DNA from: Apostichopus japonicus
Lineage: Eukaryota; Echinodermata; Holothuroidea; Aspidochirotida; Stichopodidae
NCBI RefSeq assembly: GCF_037975245.1
Contig: NC_092576.1
Location: forward strand, 19,492,111 to 19,556,110
DNA: 64,000 nucleotides
Direction of reading: 5' to 3'
In this document: positions 47,131 to 64,000 of the stretch, in pieces
Numbering within the stretch: the stretch's first letter is position 1
Layout of the letters: every line of letters begins with the position of its first letter
The notes under the pieces: model-generated
What the model saw: only the letters and a program-made list of their open reading frames with translations
What the model was told of the DNA's origin: nothing
Databases searched by the model: none
Program-made: the position numbers and the translations under genes

Positions 47131-47377
47131 AAATTAAAAAAAAAAATAATTGGATGACCGTTTCACGGAAATGGGGTTTTCAACCATGTCTTTCCCTGAC
47201 ACTAATGAAGAGATATTTTAAAGTGGATAGTATACATCTAAAATGAAAATGAAAATAAATTTTATAATATATATAAATTATATATTATAAAATGAAAATG
47301 AAAATAAATTAAATTATAAATAAGCCGATCCATAAGGCTTGAGTCACACTTGAAATATTAATTAAAATCCTTTACAA

Positions 47378-47432
<55 letters not shown>

Positions 47433-48559
47433 CGTGTGTGTGTGTAAACTGTAAGTGTAAGTACGTAACATACTACTGTACCAGTACTACAGTACTGAGT
47501 ACAGTGTCATGTCAATCTGAAGACATTGTAAATTTGTACAACAGACAGCGATCATACATCGCCGTTTTTCAACAAAGAAACCGATGCAAACGTCACGTAA
47601 GTTGTGCACAATGATTCAGTATCATGTCATTATTGCAAGGCCTACTTACCTTAATACTTTCTGCTGTAGTACAACAATTATGTTGACTTATCGAATGTGA
47701 TTTCCCCACTTCAACATTTGGTAAGCACGCCGCCATCTTTACTGTAGTACGTCATCAACACAGCCTCGCTCTGATTGGCTAAACTCCACGTACACTGCCC
47801 AAAAGGTTCAGGAAAAAGAAATTCGCTTCCCGGCTGCCAGTCGGCAGTGTGCGGTGGTTCATGGTTAAAACTTTACACTTTTAACAGATGTAACAAATCC
47901 CGGTGTAAATGAATTTGCACGTGACAACCACTCAACCCTCACTTCATCTGAGATGCATATGGGGTAAAAGTCATAAATTAAACATCAGAGAAAAAAAAAT
48001 GCACTATGTTAATAAGATCGAGTATTGAGCTGGGCAGTTAATTTGTCAACCACTGAAGGGGCAAAAACAGTTTTTAGTGAAATAAAACATAGTTACTAAG
48101 GCAAAGGTAATTACTCTGTCAATTAGTCATGCCAAACTTAACTAACAGCTTTCGTCTGTTGACTCAAAATCTCGGAAACAACTCTTTTGGGACCTCGTGA
48201 CATTTGGGGTGGGGGTGGGGTGGGGTGGGGGTGTTTAATAAACATTCAACAGCGCCTATTGTTAAATCTCTGTTTCTTATGTCGCTATAGCACATACTGG
48301 GTCTTAATTAAATACTTTCATTCCCAGGTTAACATTTCAGGTGGATCTGCCCTCTTACGCTACCGTTTCGAGTGGTAACCAATTGACTCAGAATTGCTTG
48401 ACACGTACACATTGACCATCATCATTGTTCATATTTGTTGACACTGTTGGTACTCTCGCACCATGTCTCAGCCTGAAACTATCAAAGCTAAATTGTTTAG
48501 AAGGTGTCAGGTTTTGAAACCATCTTTGTCAATCTATTATTGCGAATATTCTCTTTCAG
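47131..48559. other. Upstream region of MMP gene; exon 1 not found
   Basis: Contains AT-rich duplications (47230-47310), a (TA)n(GT)n microsatellite (47381-47446) and a G-rich stretch (48206-48232). I searched plus-strand ATGs for a signal peptide with a phase-0 donor and found none convincing, so exon 1 may lie further upstream. Confidence 0.5.
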
Positions 48560-56978
<8,419 letters not shown>

Positions 56979-57915
56979 TAACACCAATACCAAACCTACC
57001 AACGTAAGGTGTTTTCTTCCTTCACCGTCGGGCGGAACATCTGTCAGAAATTTGAGAAAATTGGTTCAGCTTTATAACCTTTTTTGTTCTTATGCATAAT
57101 ACATATTTCATAAATTAATGTCTAAAAGTCATCCTTCAAGAGTACACATTTTCTCGTGAAATAATAATTCACAACTAGTTTGGGTACTGTTTTTTGATGC
57201 ATATAGAGTCATCCATTTCTTTAGTTTTGCCACTCAGCAATTCTCACTATGGTAATACCTGAAATAGTTGCTATACGGTTGATCAACTTTTGGCCTACTG
57301 TAAATTAAAAACTATACAATTATGAAAGAATATATATTTAAGGCTCTTTACATATTGCTATGATCAATACTTGACGTTAGCAAAAAACAAAATTTTTGTT
57401 CTCCATATACTTTAGTACACCACTGGGTATACTGAATAGACAGTTGAATAATGCAAAAGACTGATTTCAGCAGTTTTTCCAGCAAACAAATATTTCATTT
57501 CATGCGTCAGTAAATACCAAAATGCTTTGTCTGACCCTCAACAATATATTCAATCTGACATATCTGATCATAATATGACAAGTATTATAATACCGAGATA
57601 GATGGAATAAGGAATAAATATAGCATGACCCATATAATATGCTATAGGAATAACTGACACTACAACTAAAAATTGATCATTAAGTTCCTTTTCTCTCCCT
57701 TTTGATGGGGGGGGGGGTGGTTGCTAGTTTGTGTAATATTCAATCTGCATGGCAACTGAGCGAAACAAAATTAAGGGTTACGCAATTTGTATTCTAATAA
57801 TTTCTAATCAGACAAGGTACTTTGTTACCTGCCATCCATTAAAAATTGGAATTATATTTAGAGGTCACAAAAACTTCATAATTGGAATTGAAACACGTTT
57901 AATATTCCTTTAATG
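56979..57915 (+). other. MMP 3' flank, presumed 3' UTR and intergenic DNA
   Basis: AT-rich. AATAAA-type hexamers occur (for example GGAATAAATA near 57610), but I cannot tell which, if any, is the polyadenylation signal. Confidence 0.4.
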
Positions 57916-58179
57916 AAAGTCATAAAAGTCATCAATTACATAAGAACAAATTACGTGGGCCGTTTCCGTTCCAGACCTTAAAGGCCACTTTTAGTACGTA
58001 CCCATTTTTATTTGAAGAATAGTGGTTGCTGTTATGCCATTACTGTTATGTTTATATGCATAAAGGTTTTAATGCAGAATGTTTGCGTTTATGTACTTTA
58101 AGGAAAAATATGTAATGAATGTTGTTGTTGCAAAAGATGAACAATAAATGATGGCTTAAAAAAAAAAAGTCATAAAAGT
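57916..58179 (+). mobile_element. Poly-A retroposon with perfect 14-bp target duplication
   Basis: AAAGTCATAAAAGT occurs at 57916-57929 and again at 58166-58179. Between them lie 236 bp ending ACAATAAATGATGGCTT and an 11-A run, so a polyadenylated RNA was reverse-transcribed and inserted here. The body has no open frame I recognise and no tRNA-like boxes. It may be a truncated 3' UTR retrocopy of a host gene or a LINE tail. The intact duplication suggests a young insertion. Confidence 0.85.
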
Positions 58180-58874
58180 AGATTTATAATACAGAGCACT
58201 GCATAATATACATAGCAGGTGTGTTTGACATCTAAACCAATCGATCCCTATCTTTAAAGTCTAAGAATATTTTTTTTAAAGGGGGGGGGGGGGTAAGCGA
58301 GACCTTCTGTTACGCTGATGCCTTCAGTCAATGACCTCACCTTAACATCTGTTGACTGCTGTATGTTGTTATATCGACTTTAAAAACGAGCCGATGGAAA
58401 ACACTCAAAAGGGGGTCATGTAACAGGTTGACCATAAAGAAGACAGAAAAACAATTACATCTTAACAAATTTTTCTATTTCTTCTTTTGAACAGCATAAG
58501 ACTGCATATCATATCATCTTCAATTTTCATATTTTGATCACGGGACAGTTGATTTATATAACCTCAAACCTGTATATAATAAAAAATACATGTAACTAAC
58601 TTTATCAAAAATATTATGACCTTATTTGTAAATTTGTGAAGAAAATATACTTCTTTTTTCTACAAATTGATTGTCAAAGAAGGAATGTAATTATGTTGTA
58701 CTTACATGTGTGAAAACTACATATATAGTGATTGCATCCTTTCTTGCGTAGATATGACTCATTTAATGTTAATAAATATATATATATATATATTTATATG
58801 TAGACAATGGAATGAGTAACATCGTTAATGGCAATTAAACTGACATCGTGTTTTTCTTTCTTTCTACAATATTC
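58180..58874. other. No gene seen
   Basis: AT-rich DNA with a G12 run near 58281 and a TA tract near 58776. Confidence 0.5.
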
Positions 58875-59035
58875 AATTTGATTATCCTAATTATCCTAAT
58901 TATCCTAATCGATCCTAATTATCCTAATCGAATTGATTGATTATCCTATTGATTATCCTATTGATTATCGAATTGATTGATTATCCTAATCAAATTGATT
59001 ATCCTAATCGATTATCCTAATCGAAATTGATTATA
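58875..59035 (+). repeat. ATTATCCTAATCGA / TTGATTATCCTA tandem repeat
   Basis: Irregular mixture of 9-bp ATTATCCTA units and a longer unit with AATCGAATTGATTG, about 160 bp. Confidence 0.85.
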
Positions 59036-61060
59036 CTAAGCTTGACGAAAAACTTGCGTACATGACTATTGTTCTTAAAATTGCCTTTTTCAAATTGCAA
59101 CTTAATTTGAATTTTCGTTTCCGATTTGCAAACAGAAATATAAAGACAATACATACAAAAAAAGTACAGATGAAATGCTAGAAAATCGAACAAGAACGTT
59201 TGCAGAATAACTGTTAATTTATAATCATATGCGTAACGTTTGGGAGCCTCGTTTGGGGGCATCTAGAGATGTGCATATGTACACACAAAAAACCCCATCT
59301 GAACACAAACAATTAAGACAACAAAAAACTGTACAGATATGTAAACAAAATAACCCCTGCCATTCTCTTCCGGCGACCCTGTCCACAAACCACATCCCTC
59401 CTCATCACTATACGTTCCGCTAACTCATAAGTAACAAATCATTTTTTTTTTGCCCTGGGGGAGAGGGGGTCTGGAGAGGGGGGTCGGCTATATTTAGAGC
59501 ATGCAAGACAGATATCTTTCTTCGATTTTCTCCCTAAGAACAGGTGTCAATTTCTATTCATTAAGGAGACGCAATTCATCTTTCACACAGAGCGCGAGAG
59601 ATATAGGAATGACCAGGAATAACACGATTTGAAGATGAAGTCTTTACCTTACCTCGGTTGAAAGAAAAACAAGGTTTATATCTTTTCAATATACAAACTG
59701 AATTCGGACTGTTCTCACAAATATATATAGATTTAGACAAAAATCATTCGATTCTTAAAGAGGCCATGACACGAAAAATCCAACTACTCGAGAGTAACTT
59801 CCTCTGAATCTATGAGAAAATATATGTTCAAAACTATCCTCATCACCTTGAAAACCTCAAGGACTAATTATTAATTAACGTTTTAATATTCGCATCCGAA
59901 AATAGATATCTGAAAATGCGATTTCACAACAAGACAATGATGACGTCATGGCGCCCTAGTCATCAAACTTTCTTTTCCAGTGATCTTTCTAACAATTCGT
60001 GTCTAAAATTGTATAGGGATGATGTTTCTCTCCATATAACTTACGAGTGAGTATTCTGTGTAAAAGAAAGAGATATGGGGGAAGGGGTCGATGTCGGTGG
60101 TAATTTTGAACTCATGCAGACCCCCAAAGACGATATGAATATTAATTCATTTATTATCCATTTACACCCAGTTGGGACAAATTTTTCCATACTGTAGTGT
60201 TATCTCCCGTCATGGAGCACTCGTATAGTGTCAGAACGAGCAGTATATGAATACCACGTTTTTATCAGATCAAGGTTAGGAACTGTTTCAACTTACAATA
60301 CGAGTGCTTTTGAAGCATGATATTGGAGTACCGTTTAGAGAGGTATTAGCATTAGGAAATTGTCCCAACTGGCTGTCCATTTATCACAAACGTACCAAGA
60401 TAAGTATACATCAACGTGAAAAGTAGTCAACCAAAAAAATATCTTGAGAGCTTGAAGCCCCATTACACACTCAATCTCAAAGGTCGAAACAATGATACTT
60501 TTCAGTACTATTGTGTACTATAAAATGATCCCACATATCACGAGGATGCGCTTTCTTACATGCCCGGCCTCCCCCCCCCTCCCCCACACCCCACCCATCT
60601 CCATCTGCCCACACAATACCCCTTGTAACTTAAAGTTTAAATATCCTAAGTAATTATACACTGTTATTATAATATTAAAATGGTTTATAACTTTTGAAGC
60701 GAAATTGTGCAAGTCATACAAAAAAAAATATTGTTCTCTATTACTAGTTATCAACAACAACTGTGGTATTTTTTTTTCGGTTTCAGGTTAGTGATGCAGC
60801 TTTTTCCTTATAATGTCATTGTTGGTACACAATTAACGTGAAAGGAACTATATAAATTCTGTCAGTATCGACCTGTTACTAAATAGTGTTTTCTTCATAA
60901 ATATTCCCCGAAAATATAATTACCCTCGACCTTGATATTATTACTTTTAATCTGCTAACACAGTTGAACGAATTTCGTGCATTTGTGTAAGTATACACAA
61001 CGAATACAATGAGTGGATTGTATACGCTATTATAAGCACAGGCACAAAGTTATCGTACGA
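59036..61060. other. No gene seen
   Basis: AT-rich DNA upstream of the next MMP-like exon. The open frames at 59017-59262, 59229-59423 and 60518-60760 lack domain support. C-runs are present near 60574. Confidence 0.5.
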
Positions 61061-61061
61061 C

Positions 61062-61071
61062 AATATATATA
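61062..61071 (+). promoter_or_regulatory. Candidate TATA box of MMP-like paralogue
   Basis: AATATATATA lies 64-73 bp upstream of the ATG at 61135. This would place transcription start near 61095-61100 with a short 5' UTR. It is suggestive only, in an AT-rich background. Confidence 0.35.
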
Positions 61072-61134
61072 CAACGTACCACGAACACATTACCACCAAC
61101 TATATCGCTCGAGTACCGGAATTTTGACAGAAAC

Positions 61135-61248
61135 ATGGAGTGTTTCAGATATTTTCTGATATACATTTTAACGATTTACGCCTTCTCCGCGGATGCTGCA
61201 CCTTCAAACAGGCACGTCAGTTCAGAGGAAATGAACAACCACGCAAAG
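61135..61248 (+). CDS. Signal-peptide exon 1 of a probable second MMP
   Basis: ATG at 61135 opens 38 codons that end exactly at a GTATTGG donor in phase 0. The translation is a classical signal peptide, MECFRYFLIYILTIYAFSAD with cleavage likely near ADAA-P, followed by a short acidic/polar stretch APSNRHVSSEEMNNHAK. Exon 2 of the MMP gene at 48560 begins in phase 0 with NWLTKYGYL, the point where an MMP propeptide continues after its first exon, so this exon has the right length, phase and content to be exon 1 of a tandem paralogue. Its exon 2 was not found before the window ends. Alternative: exon 1 of an unrelated secreted protein. Confidence 0.6.
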
Positions 61249-61880
61249 GTATTGGAAGTGTTGTATACTTTTCGTATATAAAACTATATAGTAACGTGTA
61301 TGTTTTCAGGAAGTTAAACTCCTGCTGTCAGCATGTATGGTTATTTTAGTGTGCACGGGTGACAATACGTTGAGAGATAAATTCTTTAGTTGAAGGATGT
61401 CTTTATTATTGTCAGTACGTGTCATTTGTACACGGTATACAGATCATGTATTTAAAATAGGCCTAAGTTTATTACTACCGTTGTAACACATGTGATTTCT
61501 AAAGATATTAACACTTCAGTATATACAATATGTGGTCTCAAATGACCTGTTTACGATGCAAAACAGTATATAGACATTCCTTGAATTATTGTCACTGTTT
61601 TCAAGTGTTGGACAAATGGAGTAGGGACGTATGTCAATGTCATAGGTTCGTGGTTTGGAGTGTATCGTTTGAGACATTGTTGTACATTAGACATCACGGA
61701 AACGTTGTAAGAGGATTTACCGATATAGAGAGATAACCATTGCGAACTAAGTAAAACCCTTAAGCGAACTAACTAAAGTCATTGTTCTGAAAGGAAACCC
61801 TTAGGCACAAACATAATTTTGATAAATTGTAGACAGTTACAAACACTCCTTTACCACTTTTTAGTTTTTGACAACTGACC
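61249..61880. other. Presumed intron 1 of the MMP-like paralogue
   Basis: AT-rich DNA with no supported features. The open frame at 61530-61736 has no recognisable domain. Confidence 0.4.
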
Positions 61881-62971
61881 GTTTAAAACAGGCGCGGCGG
61901 AACGGAAAAATTATTGGGGGGCTAATGTGTGGAGACTATCTAAGCGGAGCGCCACCATCGGTTGGCGCGGAGCGTACAAGAAAATTTTGGGTTTTTTCAA
62001 ACCCCCAGATGGCCGGAAACGGCACTTCCCGAGTGTTTTATGCTGCGAATACCTAGCCCTAAAATATAGGTCTCAAGCCTGCAATTTCTCAGATTGCACG
62101 TAAAAGTCTGTGAAAACATTGTAATTTGTATATCCGATGGTGTTTTAAGAGAGTAGCTATTACTCGTAGTGTACTCGCGAAGACGTTTTTGAGTGTAGTA
62201 AGGGCAGTGGCGGAGCTAGGGGTATTGGTCGGGGGGGGGGCAAGAATGGTCTGTAGGGGCGCTTTCGACACTATCTAAGCGGAGCGCCATCACAGTTTGG
62301 CGCAGAGCGTACATAAAATTTTTGAGTAAAGACACTCCCTAGATTGCAGGAAATGACCCTTTCCGGGCCTTGCTAATTTGCAGATAAACGGAGAATAAAT
62401 AGGTGTCGTCGCCATTTTGTCGAAAAATTACACCAACAGAATATGACAAATGTCAATAGGTATATGAGAGCGCAATAAAATAGTCAATAATCGCGAATAA
62501 GTAAAAAAGAGCGCCAGCAGTCCATTTGAGTCCGTCAGGGGGGGGGGGCATCCGCCCCTGACTGTATATATGGATGCTCCGCCACTTAGTAAGGGGATGT
62601 TGAAGAACTGGCTGAAATGAGGCAAGTCATTGGCCTAAGACGAAGTTGTGTTACGCTTACCGATACTCACACTCACTGCTTCCACTTTTCACGGGGCGTG
62701 AAGACGCGGTTGGGGTGACAATGTGGTCTATAGCAGGGGACGGGCCGAGGGTCCCCCAGCAATTACTAAAATTATTACACCTATATAGTATACTTGTGCA
62801 TCGGACAGATCGACAAGTATGCATTGCAAAATGGGCAGATGCGTGCACGTTTCGGAGCCTTGGTAAATATTGGGGGGGCTTATCATGCATTTGCCCCCTC
62901 AACTTTTTCATTGGGGGGCTGAGCCCCCCCCCCCCAAGCCCCCCCCCGGTTCCGCCGCCACTGGTTTAAAA
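61881..62971. mobile_element. Non-autonomous hAT-like element (outer)
   Basis: Element 61889-62963 is flanked by perfect 8-bp duplications GTTTAAAA (61881-61888, 62964-62971). Terminal inverted repeats are CAGGCGCGGCGGAACGG at the left, and at the right the complement of CCGGTTCCGCCGCCACTG. An 8-bp duplication with CAG-starting termini is the hAT pattern. It contains the motif TAAGCGGAGCGCCACCATCG then GTTGGCGCGGAGCGTACA, and no transposase. A second element is nested inside. Confidence 0.85.
62197..62595. mobile_element. Nested hAT-like MITE
   Basis: Element 62205-62587 is flanked by perfect 8-bp duplications AGTAAGGG (62197-62204, 62588-62595). The left terminus is CAGTGGCGGAGC and the right GCTCCGCCACTT. 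It carries the same internal motif as the outer element (TAAGCGGAGCGCCATC, TTGGCGCAGAGCGTACA), so the two are related, and this one inserted later. It contains oligo-G runs. Confidence 0.88.
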
Positions 62972-64000
62972 TAGTTGAGGCTCATCACTTAAAGTGCCTG
63001 TACCTTGTAGTATAATGCACATAGCATTATTTCAGTTACTCAGATGCAACACAGAATTTGATGGGAAAAGTAAGACTTTTATGGCCTTAAATGACGTTTA
63101 TGTGTTACAAATTTCTCAAGGACATTTGGTCTTGAATGAGATCATCCAAGTGTGTTTTAGAGTTTCATTTGAAGCTATAAGAACATATTTTGGTCGAGTT
63201 ATGAGAAGTTATAAAACAACAGATTAACATTAACATTTCGAGGAGCCGATGTTATCATCAAAATGAGCTTTAATGGAGCACTCCAGATATATTGTATTTC
63301 ATGAATATTGTAGACTTAATACATAAGAATAAAGATTCTTAAGTCAAGGGTAAGATCAAACCAACGGTCTTCGCCTCAAACGTGTCTCATTTTGATTTTT
63401 TTCTTTGTCTAGGCTTATATCATTCTACTATGGTATGCCCTGATCAATATCATACAATATGGGTGTTTGCTTGGTTCACAACATTTTCCAATCCCCAACT
63501 ATCCATTGTCCCATGTTCTTCATGAGAACAAAAAAACAAAAAAACATGCGTGACAACAGCTGATTGAAGTGAATTGATATTCATTCGCTTCTTAAATATA
63601 GTCCCACAACAAAAATACATGTAGAGGGTTTGCAAGCCGCTACAAATATCATAATAAGAGGAATAGCTTGATTTTGTTTCTTGTTTGTTCATTCATTCAT
63701 TTATTTTTTCATTCATTCTTTTACCCATTTATTCATTTGCAAGGATCTTTACGAAATAAAATTTAAAATTCTTTTCTTTGCTATGATAATGTTGCAGTTT
63801 TAGTGTCTGCATTTCGTCGACTATAAATGTGAGTCAAAGCTTTGCAGAAAAATTGCTGACATATAAATCTGAGAACAGATTAAACTTGTGACGGCACATT
63901 AACAATTCTTTCGAAAAGGTGCGGTTAAAATGTGTTTGTTTTGTCTTTTTCTGGTCCAATTCCTCTCCCCTCCTTTATTTACAATCTGAGTTTAAAATAA
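62972..64000. other. No gene seen to window end
   Basis: AT-rich DNA. I searched the plus strand for an MMP propeptide exon (KYGYL, PRCGxPD) and found none. Confidence 0.5.

Noticed and set aside
48463..48559. ATG at 48463 as the start of the MMP gene
   Set aside because: The frame has no signal peptide and a good acceptor (CTCTTTCAG) at 48559 indicates that exon 2 begins at 48560 after an intron.
62160..62600. CRISPR-like or palindromic array from repeated GCGGAGCGCCA motifs
   Set aside because: The repeats are shared internal motifs of two nested hAT-like elements, and the window is animal nuclear DNA.

Overview
This is an AT-rich animal nuclear DNA window with long introns, small phase-matched exons, many LINE and MITE-like insertions and very large simple-repeat arrays. 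Everything coding that I can support is either an exon of a spliced gene or a remnant of a retrotransposon. The gene families (a CD225/dispanin protein, a receptor-like Ig/pseudokinase gene, a rhodopsin-like GPCR, a GPI- or membrane-anchored matrix metalloproteinase) and the repeat style suggest a marine invertebrate deuterostome. An echinoderm is my best guess, but this is inference.

Layout. 0-6 kb: a retroposon whose head is the conserved 5' end of U2 snRNA (perfect 13-bp target duplication), a GATATC-periodic array, a TIR element and a dead jockey-type LINE (A). 7-9 kb: two exons of a CD225/dispanin gene on the plus strand, with a tandem duplication that copied the splice donor. 9-20 kb: no recognisable gene; it holds a second U2-type element, a pair of 0.32-kb direct repeats and a GC-rich patch. 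21-27 kb (minus strand): ten exons, in matching phases, of a receptor-tyrosine-kinase-like gene that has lost its catalytic residues. A probable Ig-domain exon lies upstream at 31.5 kb. 32.9-34.6 kb: a (TA)n tract followed by a 1.4-kb array of an 8-bp unit. 35.0-37.8 kb (minus): LINE B, with ORF1, a deleted endonuclease and an RT with an intact FADD. It sits in the last exon of a rhodopsin-like GPCR, whose TM6-TM7 and C-terminus survive at 37.8-38.0 kb. 43-45.4 kb: an inverted-repeat element and LINE C, which carries an identical 272-bp tandem duplication.

48.5-57.0 kb (plus): seven exons encoding about 501 residues of a matrix metalloproteinase. They cover the propeptide with cysteine switch, a furin site, the zinc catalytic domain, four hemopexin blades and a hydrophobic C-terminus. 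Exon 1 (signal peptide) was not found. Two consecutive introns carry huge satellites (11-bp unit and ATC). A signal-peptide exon at 61.1 kb, phase-compatible with this gene's second exon, probably starts a tandem MMP paralogue running off the window. 61.9-63.0 kb: a hAT-like element containing a second, nested hAT-like element, each with an 8-bp target duplication.

How the genes relate: I see no shared pathway. The MMP gene and the following signal-peptide exon look like a local tandem family; the other genes look like independent neighbours separated by repeat-rich DNA.
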